From assembly GCF_024298845.1 (NCBI RefSeq), contig NZ_CP101156.1:2852001-2916000 (forward strand): a stretch of DNA of 64,000 nucleotides, in the 5' to 3' direction. The translations under genes and the position numbers were made by a program. A model generated the notes under the pieces. The model was not told the origin of the DNA. It saw only the letters and a program-made list of their open reading frames with translations, and did no database searches. This DNA is from Natronosalvus amylolyticus (GTDB lineage Archaea > Halobacteriota > Halobacteria > Halobacteriales > Natrialbaceae). Position 1 is the stretch's first letter. Each line of letters begins with the position of its first letter. Of the stretch, positions 42,885-52,045 are shown one piece after another.

Positions 42885-43820
42885 TCACTCGAACTCGGCT
42901 GTAACTTCCTCGCGCAACGTTTCCATGTCGACGACGCGCTCGGCGTGGGCGTTGTGCTGGTGGATGGACTCGTCGTTGGACTGGACCATGCGAATCACGG
43001 CATCGTCCGGCAGGTCGGGGAACGTCTCGAGGACGCCGTCGGCCATCGCCCGAACGCAGTCTTCGACGAATTTGGCGTCGCTGTGGGCCTCGAAGGTCAT
43101 GTGGTCCTCGTCGGGCCGTTTGGCGAGGTTGTAGATGTGGGCGCTCATCGCGTCTCGAGCGACGTCGATGACGTCGTTGAGGTCGACGTCCGGCGCACCC
43201 GACGATTCGATGGTGAGCGTGGCGTGTCCGCGCTGGGAGTGCCCCGGCTGTGGAACCTCCTCGAGGAACTCGTCGATCTTTTCGCGGGGAATCTCGAGGG
43301 CTTCGAGCTTATCGCGGGCTCGGGATTCCGACATTCCCTGGGAACACGGGCAGACGGTCATGCCGACGACGTGCGCGCCGATTTCCTCGCGAGTGCCGTC
43401 CTCGGTCGCCGTCGCCGACGCGATGATGTCGACCGTATGCTGGGTTTCTCGGTCGCTGGCCGGGGTCTGCTCGCGGCGCATGAACTCCGCTTCCATCGAG
43501 ACTTCGGCGCTGGTGGTGTAGTCGTGTTTCTCGAGCAGGCGTTCTGCGGCCTGTCCACAGACGTCCTCGACCCGGTAGGCTTCCTCGCGGGTGGCCTCCT
43601 CGAGGATTTCGTCGATGACCTCCATATTCCGGCTCATGTCGGCGCCTTTTCGCCAGGATGGCAGGTCGACGAACACCTCGAATTCGGCCGTGAACACGAG
43701 CGGTCGCTTGTCCGCTCGAGCGATCTTGACGAGTTTTTCGACGCCGGTGACGCCGACCTGACTCAGGCCGACGGTGACGTCGGGCGCGGTCGCCTGGACG
43801 TCCGGAAGCTGGTGACTCAT
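42885..43820 (-). CDS. mptA: GTP cyclohydrolase MptA (GCYH-IB type)
   Basis: MptA is a metal-dependent cyclohydrolase that opens GTP to give a dihydroneopterin cyclic phosphate, the first step of pterin synthesis in archaea. It also feeds folate and archaeosine routes in Haloferax (established for the family). The 311-residue product has [33 protein letters not shown] with the conserved Cys, HATLTIES, and the C-terminal [19 protein letters not shown] 43820 (MSHQLP) is chosen over GTG 43829. It is the main GTP cyclohydrolase of the window. Confidence 0.95.
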   Translation of the reverse strand: MSHQLPDVQATAPDVTVGLSQVGVTGVEKLVKIARADKRPLVFTAEFEVFVDLPSWRKGADMSRNMEVIDEILEEATREEAYRVEDVCGQAAERLLEKHDYTTSAEVSMEAEFMRREQTPASDRETQHTVDIIASATATEDGTREEIGAHVVGMTVCPCSQGMSESRARDKLEALEIPREKIDEFLEEVPQPGHSQRGHATLTIESSGAPDVDLNDVIDVARDAMSAHIYNLAKRPDEDHMTFEAHSDAKFVEDCVRAMADGVLETFPDLPDDAVIRMVQSNDESIHQHNAHAERVVDMETLREEVTAEFE

Positions 43821-44133
43821 TGCCGTCACTCGGGCCAGAACGTGATTAGGCCTTTCGGAAGGGGAAGAACGCTCGCTCGAGTGTGCGTTCTGTTGACCCT
43901 CTCTGATGTCACTGGGTGATGTCGCGTGTGGTGCTTGTCACTCATTTAAGTTCCTCTCGTCACAAGGTAGAGCTATGAAGGGCATTTTGGCGGAGATCGT
44001 ACGAACGAGCCGTTGGCTTCGTCGAACCAATCCCGAGTAGACGAATTTCGGAGCCTCGTTCCGCAACGGTGCGTAGACGAGCGCCGACGCCGTGACGACG
44101 GGGTTAAGAGCGTGTGGTGAGTAGGTGCGACGA
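43821..44133. other. Divergent intergenic region between mptA and an AAA ATPase gene
   Basis: No gene. A 7-bp inverted repeat (agaacgc/gcgttct at 43866-43872 and 43885-43891, loop tcgctcgagtgt) lies 46 bases upstream of mptA on its coding side. A T-rich catttaag element follows near 43943. It could serve regulation of either gene. Confidence 0.4.
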
Positions 44134-45636
44134 ATGAGTAATCCGGCGCTCGAGGTCGTGGAGTTTCTGCTCACGACGAGCGTATACTCCGACGACCGAA
44201 CGCTCGACGAGAACGACCTGCCGCCAGCGATCCGCCGGGTGTACTGGAGTGGGGGTTCCGGTGGATCCGAGGACGATGGCGATGGGTCGAGTGATTCAGG
44301 AACCGATCCGGGGACGGAATCGAACACAGGTACCGGAACGAATAGCGCATCCGGCACCGCCACCAGCCCCCCGCGCGGTCGTCTCCAGTACGGCGGTGGC
44401 ATCTCCCGGCCGCTCACGGCGACGAACACGACGGCTCGAGCGGCGACCGGCGTCGACCGGCCGTGGAACGCCGTCAGCGATCTCATGTTCACCGAACGAG
44501 ACGATTTCTCGGGAGCCATCTCGCTAACCGAACGAAAACTGGCCGAGCGATGGTACCTCGAGCGAACGGACGCCGAGCGGTTGCTCGCCAATCCGACGCT
44601 CGCGGCGCACTTCGAGGACCACGAGGACGCTCCCGAGGGCGTCGATTACGAGACGGCTCGCGAGCAAAACCGGCCGATACAGGCCGACCGGGTCTGGATC
44701 GACGGCTTGCTCGAGGAGTACTTCGACGGCGAGGACGACGAGGAAATGCTCGATCTCGTGGAAGTGCGTGCACCCGAAGAGATCGAGATGACGCTCGACG
44801 AACTCGTCTTGACGCCCGACCAGGAGGCTGAAATCGAGAAGATCGCCAAAGCGATCGAACACCGCGACTACCTGGCACAGATCGGGCTGCGAGAGATCGG
44901 AAAGCTCCTGTTCGTCGGCCCGCCGGGCACCGGCAAGACGTCGGTCGCTCGAGCGCTGGCTCAGGACATGGACATGCCGTTCGTCGAGGTCAAACTCTCG
45001 ATGATCACGAGCCAGTATCTGGGCGAGACGGCGAAAAACGTCGACAAGACCTTCGAGGTCGCCAAACGGCTCTCGCCGTGTATCCTCTTTATCGACGAGT
45101 TCGACTCCGTCGCCAAAACCCGGCGCAGTGACGAACACGCGGCGCTCAAACGCGCGGTCAACACGTTGCTCAAGAGCATCGACAACATCTCGCTGATTCA
45201 AGACGACGTCCTCCTGATCGGGGCGACCAATCACCCCGATCAGCTGGATGCGGCCGCCTGGCGTCGCTTCGACGAAATCGTCAACTTCCCCAAACCCGAC
45301 GCCGGCATGCGTGAAGACATCCTCCGGGTCATCACGCACGCGATGGACATCGACGAGTTCGAACCGAGGGTCATCGCCGAAGCAACCTCGGGACTCACGG
45401 GGAGCGACCTCCGGATGGTCCTCCGGGAGGCCGTCCTCGAGGCTCTGACCGAAAACCGGACGACGCTCACCCAGGCGGACTTACTCGATGCCGTTGCAGA
45501 CTTCGAAGAGCGGGACAACCTGAAGAACATGGATATGATCGACGGCGACCACGACGCCCTCGTCGCTGGTGGCGATTTGGGAGCCGCCAGCGACGGCGGA
45601 CACGACCACGACCACGACCACGGACACGACCACTAA
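44134..45636 (+). CDS. AAA+ ATPase (single AAA domain) with His-rich tail
   Basis: This 500-residue protein has an N-terminal low-complexity Gly/Ser segment (about 38-85) and a helical module. An AAA domain (about 260-470) follows, with Walker A GPPGTGKTS, Walker B CILFIDEFD, sensor-1 GATNHP and an Arg finger region AAWRRFDEIV. The last residues are HDHDHDHGHDH, a natural metal-binding tail. It lies near a DUF2237 gene and is of a common haloarchaeal type with unknown substrate; ATP-driven unfolding or remodelling is inferred from the fold. Confidence 0.9.
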   Translation: MSNPALEVVEFLLTTSVYSDDRTLDENDLPPAIRRVYWSGGSGGSEDDGDGSSDSGTDPGTESNTGTGTNSASGTATSPPRGRLQYGGGISRPLTATNTTARAATGVDRPWNAVSDLMFTERDDFSGAISLTERKLAERWYLERTDAERLLANPTLAAHFEDHEDAPEGVDYETAREQNRPIQADRVWIDGLLEEYFDGEDDEEMLDLVEVRAPEEIEMTLDELVLTPDQEAEIEKIAKAIEHRDYLAQIGLREIGKLLFVGPPGTGKTSVARALAQDMDMPFVEVKLSMITSQYLGETAKNVDKTFEVAKRLSPCILFIDEFDSVAKTRRSDEHAALKRAVNTLLKSIDNISLIQDDVLLIGATNHPDQLDAAAWRRFDEIVNFPKPDAGMREDILRVITHAMDIDEFEPRVIAEATSGLTGSDLRMVLREAVLEALTENRTTLTQADLLDAVADFEERDNLKNMDMIDGDHDALVAGGDLGAASDGGHDHDHDHGHDH

Positions 45637-45705
45637 CCAGAGCGTTTCATCTCGGTGCAGATCGTCGACAGCCACCCTTTTCCCTTCGTCGCCCCACCGT
45701 CAGGT

Positions 45706-46086
45706 ATGACCACATCGGATGATCGAAACGTCTTCGGCGACCCGCTCGAGCCGTGCTCGAGTGACCCGGAAACCGGCTTTTTTCGCGATGGCTGTTGTCG
45801 CCGCGTCGAAGGCGACCACGGCCGCCACGAGATCTGTGCGGTCGTCACGGACGCGTTTCTCGATTTCAGTCTCGCGCAGGGAAACGACCTGATCACGCCA
45901 CGACCCGAGTTCGAGTTCCCGGGGCTCGATCCCGGCGACCGGTGGTGTCTCTGTCTCGGCCGGTGGCTCGAAGCCGTCGAGGCCGACGTGGCTCCCCCGA
46001 TTATCCTCGAGGCGACCCACGAAGCGGTGTTGCGTGACGTCGAACCGGACCTGTTGCGCGAACACGAGTACGATGGATCGCGCTGA
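45706..46086 (+). CDS. DUF2237 family protein
   Basis: This 126-residue protein has the DUF2237 pattern: NVFGDPLEPCSSDPETGFFR, DGCC, HEICAVVTDAFLDFS, NDLITPRPEFEFPGL, GDRWCLCLGRW and PPIILEATHEAVL. The family is common in bacteria and haloarchaea and its role is unknown. ATG 45706 is used; an upstream frame from 45655 overlaps the end of the AAA gene region and is not conserved. Confidence 0.92.
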   Translation: MTTSDDRNVFGDPLEPCSSDPETGFFRDGCCRRVEGDHGRHEICAVVTDAFLDFSLAQGNDLITPRPEFEFPGLDPGDRWCLCLGRWLEAVEADVAPPIILEATHEAVLRDVEPDLLREHEYDGSR

Positions 46087-46193
46087 AGCTGTGACGAGTA
46101 ACATCCTTGACCCCCAGGCCCCTATCTGGGGACGATGCGCCGTGGTCGTCAGTCTCATCCGAAGCCGGCGTTTCCCTCTGAGGTGAGCGACTG

Positions 46194-47018
46194 GTGCGGG
46201 TAACCCTGCTCGGAACCGGCGATACGACGGGCACGCCGACGGTTGGCTGTGACTGTGAGACCTGCGAACTGGCTCGAGCGCGCGAGCTCGAGCGAACGCG
46301 ATTTTCCGTCCACGTCGAAAACGAGCGGACGGGGGAGTCGCTGTTGGTCGACGCCAGTCCCGACTTTCGCTATCAGTTCCTCCGTGACGAAGTACCGCTC
46401 CCCGATGCGGCGATCATCACCCACGTTCACTTCGACCATCTGGACGGCCTCGGCAACGTCTTCCGACTGCTCCGTGACCTCGACGTGTTTGCCGCCGACG
46501 AAACCGACCCACAGACCGGCCAGAGCGTCGCCGAGACAGTCGAGGCGGACTACCACTATCTCGACGCCGTGACCGTTCGTCCACAGACGCCCCTCGAGCC
46601 GTTTTCGACCTGCGGCCTCGAGGTGACGCTGGTGCCGGTGGTCCACCCGCCGTTGGTCTGTTATGGCCTCGTCATCGAGGACCCCGAAACGGGGGTCAAA
46701 CTCTCGATTACGGGCGATACCAGCTACGCGATTCCCGAAACATCGCGGGCCGCCCTCGCCAACCCCGACCTCTTGCTTGCCGAAGCCATTGTCCCGGCAC
46801 ACCTGTGTGAGCACCACCCGATCGGGGGTCGCGATGCGGGTCCCGACGGCGTTCCCCGGACTTTCGGCACCAAACACATGACTCGAGAGGGTGCGCTCGC
46901 GCTGGCGGCCGAACTCGAGGCCGACCGGACGCGGCTGGTCCATATGGCACACTTCTACCCCGCTTCAGAGGCCTTCGAAGAACCGCTGGCGGTGGATGGC
47001 GAAGTGTACGAACTGTAA
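46194..47018 (+). CDS. MBL-fold phosphodiesterase, PhnP-like
   Basis: This 274-residue protein starts at GTG 46194 with RVTLLGTGDTTGTPTVGC and a CDCETC cluster. It has the metallo-beta-lactamase motif THVHFDHLDGLG, further ligands at SITGDTSY and at the HMAHF end. PhnP-type enzymes hydrolyse cyclic phosphodiesters (for example phosphoribosyl 1,2-cyclic phosphate). The Cys cluster probably binds a zinc, as in PhnP. The substrate here is not certain. Confidence 0.88.
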   Translation: MRVTLLGTGDTTGTPTVGCDCETCELARARELERTRFSVHVENERTGESLLVDASPDFRYQFLRDEVPLPDAAIITHVHFDHLDGLGNVFRLLRDLDVFAADETDPQTGQSVAETVEADYHYLDAVTVRPQTPLEPFSTCGLEVTLVPVVHPPLVCYGLVIEDPETGVKLSITGDTSYAIPETSRAALANPDLLLAEAIVPAHLCEHHPIGGRDAGPDGVPRTFGTKHMTREGALALAAELEADRTRLVHMAHFYPASEAFEEPLAVDGEVYEL

Positions 47019-47115
47019 GGCTACGTCACGTCTCAACCTGGAAAAGTTGCTGTCTCATCGTGATTCCTGACCCGTCGGTCGGGCCGGTAGCGTCCTCTCG
47101 AGTTCCTCGACGGAG

Positions 47116-48840
47116 TTACGAATCGCTCTCGTTCGCTGTCGCCACGCGGTCGTCCTCGGGGTCGACGATAGTGACTTCCTGGCCCCGTTCGACCGCAATT
47201 CGGTCCACTTCGTCGCCGTTTTCGTCCGTGACGATGATGTAGTAGGCGACGTTCGAGTCGTCGGGTGCGGGTTCGACGTCACCGTCGTCGATGACGTCGA
47301 GGTCGTCTTCGGTTACGTCCCCGCGGATAAACTCGCGGATTGCGGCGTCCTCGCGGATTTCGACGGCGGTCCCGGTTTCGGCGTTCACGAAGACGTTTCG
47401 GGTGACGTCGGTGAAGTCGGTCGGCGAGACCTTGATGTGCCACCAGAGACTGCCGTCGATGGTCACTGGAACGGGTTCCGTGACGACGAAGTTCTGTCCC
47501 CAGTTGGTTCGCGAGTCGGCCGAGCGAGCGATACCCATCGCTCGCTCGGGACCGGTCAGGGTCTGCGCGCCGCTCCCGTAGTAGGCGTACTCGCCGGTTT
47601 CGGCGTCCGCGAACCAGACCTCGTCCAGTCCCCGGGTGTCCGCGCCGAAGGGCTCCATAGCCGTCACGTAACTCATGCGCTCGCCCTCGAGGTCGATGAC
47701 GAACGGCTGTTCGTTGTCGGCACCCTCCGGGAGATTCGCCATTTCGACCTCGCCTTCGTGAGCGCCGATGACTGGCATCTGATTGACAATTCCCTCACGG
47801 TAGCCGAGCGAATCCATCTCGGCGTGTGTTAGCGTCAACGGATACAGTCGCTGCCCCTCGAGCACCTCGTGATCTCGTGCTTCCTCCGGTGAGAGGTGTT
47901 CGATAGTCCCGTCGGGGTGGACGAGTGCCCCACCGTCCCACGTGGGCGTGGTGTGTGGGAACGGGGCCAGGTGCCACTCGTGGCTCGTTTTCGCGTAGTA
48001 CATGTACGGCTCCCCGTCGTAACTGAACTCGACGGCGTCGTCGTCGTATCTCGAGAAGTAGTCCGTCTTTTTGAGGTTCCAGTCAGCCGAACGGTGGAGG
48101 TACATCCCCTCGCCGTATTCGAAATCCTCCTCGTAGACGACGGTCTCTCTGTCGTCCATCGAGGTCATGTCGGCGATCAGCACGCCCCGCTGATTCTCGA
48201 GCAGTTTGTTCCGTGGGCCGTCGGGTTCGATCGCGTACGACCACCCGAGCGAGCCGTCTTCCATCCTGGCAATGTCGCTGGTCCCGAGTCGGTGCTGTCT
48301 ATACGAGACGGAGCCACGAGTCGTCACGTCAGAAACCTGGCGAGGGACGACGCGCGGATTGTCGGCGTTTGCCTGTGGAAACTCCTCGAGTTCGGTCGCG
48401 TCGGCCATCGTCTGCTGTGCGAGCGTCCGTTGCTCGAGTGCGCCCGCGGGAACACTCACCAGCAACGCGAGCAAGAACAGAACGCCGATGACGACGGCGA
48501 AGATGCGGAGTTTTCGTCTGGCAGTCCCACCACCCATGACGAGCGTCTCGAGTTCTTCGTCGTCGAACAACACCGAAAATCGTCTGTCGCTACCGTTTTC
48601 GCGTTCGAGTCGAGAGGGCGGAAAGAAAGCGAGGACGAGTGCAGCGAGCGCTGACCCGCCGAGAAAGACGAGCCCACCTGGCGAGTACACCATCGAGTAA
48701 ATCAGGTCGTGCCACAGCGGGCGAGTGAGATAGACACCGCCGAGGATCGTTGCGAGTGCAAGCAGACGGATACCGAGGAACCGTCCCAGGTTTGACCTCG
48801 AACCGGACGAATCCGTGTCGGATGTCGTGACACTATCCAT
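47116..48840 (-). CDS. Large membrane-anchored protein of unknown function
   Basis: This 574-residue protein has three or so N-terminal hydrophobic helices (about 22-42, 54-72 and 114-132), then a large exported domain of about 440 residues. The domain is rich in Trp and Tyr (GYREGIVNQMPVIG, WWHIKVSPTDFTDVTRNVFV). It shows long blocks with no Cys, no catalytic triad or metal motif, and ends with an acidic tail. I do not recognise the fold. It is widely acidic and soluble outside the cell. The gene stands alone. Confidence 0.75.
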   Translation of the reverse strand: MDSVTTSDTDSSGSRSNLGRFLGIRLLALATILGGVYLTRPLWHDLIYSMVYSPGGLVFLGGSALAALVLAFFPPSRLERENGSDRRFSVLFDDEELETLVMGGGTARRKLRIFAVVIGVLFLLALLVSVPAGALEQRTLAQQTMADATELEEFPQANADNPRVVPRQVSDVTTRGSVSYRQHRLGTSDIARMEDGSLGWSYAIEPDGPRNKLLENQRGVLIADMTSMDDRETVVYEEDFEYGEGMYLHRSADWNLKKTDYFSRYDDDAVEFSYDGEPYMYYAKTSHEWHLAPFPHTTPTWDGGALVHPDGTIEHLSPEEARDHEVLEGQRLYPLTLTHAEMDSLGYREGIVNQMPVIGAHEGEVEMANLPEGADNEQPFVIDLEGERMSYVTAMEPFGADTRGLDEVWFADAETGEYAYYGSGAQTLTGPERAMGIARSADSRTNWGQNFVVTEPVPVTIDGSLWWHIKVSPTDFTDVTRNVFVNAETGTAVEIREDAAIREFIRGDVTEDDLDVIDDGDVEPAPDDSNVAYYIIVTDENGDEVDRIAVERGQEVTIVDPEDDRVATANESDS

Positions 48841-48921
48841 TGCTGTTACATTTTCGTCGTGGCGTTTATATCGTCCGATTCAATCGGGGGACGTCGGCGT
48901 CACACGGTGGTTCCGCTTTGG

Positions 48922-50019
48922 TTACCCAAACCGGTCCAGGCCACTCTGCCGTCGTTTCGTTCCCCGGGGATCGCGAACCCATGCCGTTCGGTTCTCGCGT
49001 TCGGCCTCGAGATCGATCTCGGCGCCGTCGCCTTCGAGTGCTTCGAAGCCAGCACAGGTCGGACCACAGTCGCTTTCGGCGTCGACGATCCGACCGAGCC
49101 ACGGACAGTAGGGCACCGTTGCGCCGTCAAGACTCGCAGTGCTGGCGCGTCCACACGCCGGGAACCCGTACGTTCGCCACCCCTTTCCGTAGGCTCGCTC
49201 GAGGAGTCGTCGGCGAACGCGGGCTTTTTCTTCGCCTGAGAGGACGGCGATATCGGTCCGCCCAGGGTGATACGCGACCGGTTCGACGCCGGGGCCGTCG
49301 GCAGGGAGGGGCGTCGGCTCGCGAATCACCTCGATCTCGAGCGCCCTACGTGCTACACTTTCAATACCGCTTACTCTTTTATCAGTGCCATTCGGTCCAC
49401 TTTCACTACTATTAACTCCACCCTTTGAAGTGTTTTCTCCGCGGCTCGAGCGTTCGAGGTCGATCGATTCGCTATGGATCCGCCAGACACCGACGGGATC
49501 GGGGAGTCGGTTGAGGTGTGCTCGAGTAACGTAGCTCTCGGTCGCCAGCACGACTTCGTCGACGAGGCCGAGGCTCACGTCCAGCCGTAACTGGTGTTCG
49601 AGGTCGCCGGGACTGGCGAGGTCGGGTTTGTTCTCGATGGCCAGTACGCGCCCGGCCCACTCGGGGTAGCGCGTCGTCTGCCGGACGTAGTCGCGACCGC
49701 CCCGTCGTTCGCGTTCGAAAAAACCGATCTCGAGGGCGCGCTCGACCGCCCGTCTGGCGCGTTCGGGATGGCAGTCGAAACAGGATTTCCAGTAGCGAGC
49801 GCGACCGGTCCCCACGTCCGATTCGATAGCGGCCGCCGGAATCGCAGACGGCGAAATCTCGGCCCGACGGTCGAACGCCGGGCCGGGTTCGATGTGGACG
49901 ATATCGAGGATACGCCCGCCCCCGCTGGCGACGCTCGCGCCGAGCTGTCGGGCGACGATGCCGTCTCGCTCGTTCTCGAGAGCGGCACACAACTCGAGTT
50001 CGAACGCAAACTCGCTCAC
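48922..50019 (-). CDS. Conserved haloarchaeal protein (DUF5787-like), possible nuclease fold
   Basis: From GTG 50019 (VSEFAFELELCAALE) the product is 365 residues. It has a Cys-containing zinc-like centre (CFDCHPERARRAVERALE), a central segment with AIENKPDLASPGDLEHQLRL (a PD-(D/E)xK-like ENK), and a C-terminal Cys cluster (FPACGRA...PYCPWLG). I relate it to DUF5787 from memory. The ENKPDL segment resembles nuclease active sites, but this is not proven. The longer frame to 50163 reads through basic, non-conserved sequence. A GTG at 50028 is a second possible start. Confidence 0.7.
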   Translation of the reverse strand: MSEFAFELELCAALENERDGIVARQLGASVASGGGRILDIVHIEPGPAFDRRAEISPSAIPAAAIESDVGTGRARYWKSCFDCHPERARRAVERALEIGFFERERRGGRDYVRQTTRYPEWAGRVLAIENKPDLASPGDLEHQLRLDVSLGLVDEVVLATESYVTRAHLNRLPDPVGVWRIHSESIDLERSSRGENTSKGGVNSSESGPNGTDKRVSGIESVARRALEIEVIREPTPLPADGPGVEPVAYHPGRTDIAVLSGEEKARVRRRLLERAYGKGWRTYGFPACGRASTASLDGATVPYCPWLGRIVDAESDCGPTCAGFEALEGDGAEIDLEAERENRTAWVRDPRGTKRRQSGLDRFG

Positions 50020-50286
50020 ATCCGGCACGTAGGGGCGGGTGAGTAAATGGTTTTCCGAGCATGCACCCGCTTCGGAACGTCTTCGATGTGGCTCGATGAC
50101 GGGTCCGGACCGGCCCCTGGACCGGTCAGTTGCCGTCGATCGAATCGAGTCGGAATCGCCCATGTCGAGCCCATGTGGCGCATTTTGCGTGCAGTTGTCG
50201 GTGGGTTACGAGCAAACGTATTTGCGTACAATTTAGCAACTAATCCATAAAATGTATCTGTATCGGGGCTGATGTTGTGACAACCA

Positions 50287-51903
50287 ATGTGTCGGGGGAA
50301 CCGATGGGGGCGTCGGGGAATCGCCAGCGTCGTCTGTCTCGTGGTCGTACTGAGTCTCCTGGTGGGTGGTGCAGGCGCGGTCACACTCGAGGCCGACGAC
50401 GTCTCGACGACACACTCGGTCGCACAGATCGGTTCGTGGGCGGCGTTGGATACTCGAGCGGATGCGGACTCGGCCGCCTCTCTCGAGGGGATAGTCGCTC
50501 AGTATCGGTCCGGGTTCGACGAGGACAAGGAAATCGACGTCCGCTCTCGCCCCGAGGGTGCGTCCGTGTACGTCGACGGCGAGTTCGTCGGCGAGACACC
50601 CTGGCGTGACGATGGCGAGTACGACGACCCGGTGGATATCCGTGTCGAACTCGACTCCGGCGAGTCGAAGACGTACACTGACGTCACCGCGCCGGAGACG
50701 ATTCGAGCCGATTTCGAGGATGGTGACGACGAACCCGAGCGAGGGACGCTCTCGGTCGACTCCGACCCTCGCGGCGCGACCGTCCTCGTCGACGACCGGG
50801 AGGTCGGCGAAACGCCCTGGGAAGACGACCTCTCCGTTGACGAATCGGTGACCGTGACGCTCGAGAAACCCGGCTACGAAACGGTCCGGGAAACTGACGT
50901 TGGCGCGGGCGACGAACTCGTGTTCTCCCTCGAAGCCAGCGACCAGCCACTCGAGATCGCCGCCGTCGACGCCCCGCGATTTGTCGACGCGTCCACGACG
51001 TCGGTCGATATCGAGACCACGATCGAAAACGTCGGGCCGGCCGAACGCACCGAGACGCTTTCGCTGACGCTCGAGGGAACCGAAACCGACCGGCAGTCGG
51101 TGACGCTCTCGGGCGGCGAGCACACGACGGTCACGTTCACACCCGAAATCGAGGGCGAGGGCGGTGAGACCCTCGAGTATCGGCTCTCACTCGAGGCCGA
51201 CGACGAGCTCGGGCAGATCGTGTTCGAATCGAGCCGGGATGAAGAGGACGATGACGGAGACGAACGAGGTGGAGACGACGAGGAAGACGAAGGGGACGAC
51301 GGCTCCACGAGCCCCGACTCGCTGTCAGTTGATGCGGGTGACGACCGGAGCGTTACGGTCGATCCCGGCGACCGACTCGTCCTCGGTACGACGGTCTCGA
51401 GCGACCCGCCCGCGGACGACGAGGACGTCGCTGTTTCGTGGACCCAACTCGAGGGGCCGCCGGTCGACCTCGAAGACGAGACGACCGTGGCTCCTGCCTT
51501 TTCTGTTCCGGAGCGAGCCGTGCCAGCGACGGTCACGTTCGAGGTGACGGCAACCGCCGGCGAAAAGACGACGACAGATACGGTGACGCTCACGCTCGAG
51601 TCGACGGCTGATGGGTCGACAGACGACACGAGTAGCGGTGAAAGCGATGGGGTCGACGGTGACACTGGCGGAGACGAAAGCGGTACGGAGGAGACGAAGA
51701 CTGACGGGGCGGACGATGAACCGCCAGACGAGGCGAACGAGTTCGGAGATTCGACCGACAGCGAAGGGAACGACCCCGCAGAAAGCGCCGTCAGGGGTGA
51801 CATCGCAACCGGCGGCAGTGCACTCGTGACCCCGCGGTTGGGACTCATACTGGCGCTGGTGACGGGGATGATTGCCCATCGAAAACTGCTGAATCGGGAG
51901 TGA
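50287..51903 (+). CDS. Secreted surface protein with PEGA repeats and PKD-like domain
   Basis: This 538-residue protein has an N-terminal signal (VVLSLLVGGAGA). Two PEGA domains follow (DVRSRPEGASVYVDGEFVGE, about 92-150; SVDSDPRGATVLVDDREVGE, about 155-220). After these come a CARDB-like sandwich (DIETTIENVGPAERTETLSL), an Asp/Glu linker, a PKD-like module (WTQLEGPPVDLEDETTVAP), another acidic linker and a C-terminal helix (LVTPRLGLILALVTGMIA) with a short basic tail. It is a typical envelope-anchored display protein. It neighbours the protease-like surface gene at 52046. Confidence 0.87.
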   Translation: MCRGNRWGRRGIASVVCLVVVLSLLVGGAGAVTLEADDVSTTHSVAQIGSWAALDTRADADSAASLEGIVAQYRSGFDEDKEIDVRSRPEGASVYVDGEFVGETPWRDDGEYDDPVDIRVELDSGESKTYTDVTAPETIRADFEDGDDEPERGTLSVDSDPRGATVLVDDREVGETPWEDDLSVDESVTVTLEKPGYETVRETDVGAGDELVFSLEASDQPLEIAAVDAPRFVDASTTSVDIETTIENVGPAERTETLSLTLEGTETDRQSVTLSGGEHTTVTFTPEIEGEGGETLEYRLSLEADDELGQIVFESSRDEEDDDGDERGGDDEEDEGDDGSTSPDSLSVDAGDDRSVTVDPGDRLVLGTTVSSDPPADDEDVAVSWTQLEGPPVDLEDETTVAPAFSVPERAVPATVTFEVTATAGEKTTTDTVTLTLESTADGSTDDTSSGESDGVDGDTGGDESGTEETKTDGADDEPPDEANEFGDSTDSEGNDPAESAVRGDIATGGSALVTPRLGLILALVTGMIAHRKLLNRE

Positions 51904-51994
51904 CGATTCTCGAGTATGATTGATTACCCTCGAGTATGATTGACTCCTTTCAAGTATGATTGACTACTCTTGCGTGGGAGTGACGATTCTCGAG
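51896..51994 (+). repeat. 20-bp-period repeats flanked by a 19-bp duplication
   Basis: The 19-bp gggagtgacgattctcgag occurs at 51896-51914, across the stop of the PEGA gene, and again at 51976-51994. Between them cgagtatgattga starts at 51911, 51931 and, with one change (caagtatgattga), 51951, a strict 20-bp period. It lies about 50 bp upstream of the protease gene start. It may be a regulatory array or slippage product. Confidence 0.75.
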
Positions 51995-52045
51995 CGGTGA
52001 ACCGAGACAAACGGTTTTGGTAGTGAGCCCTGAGTATCAGGACGA

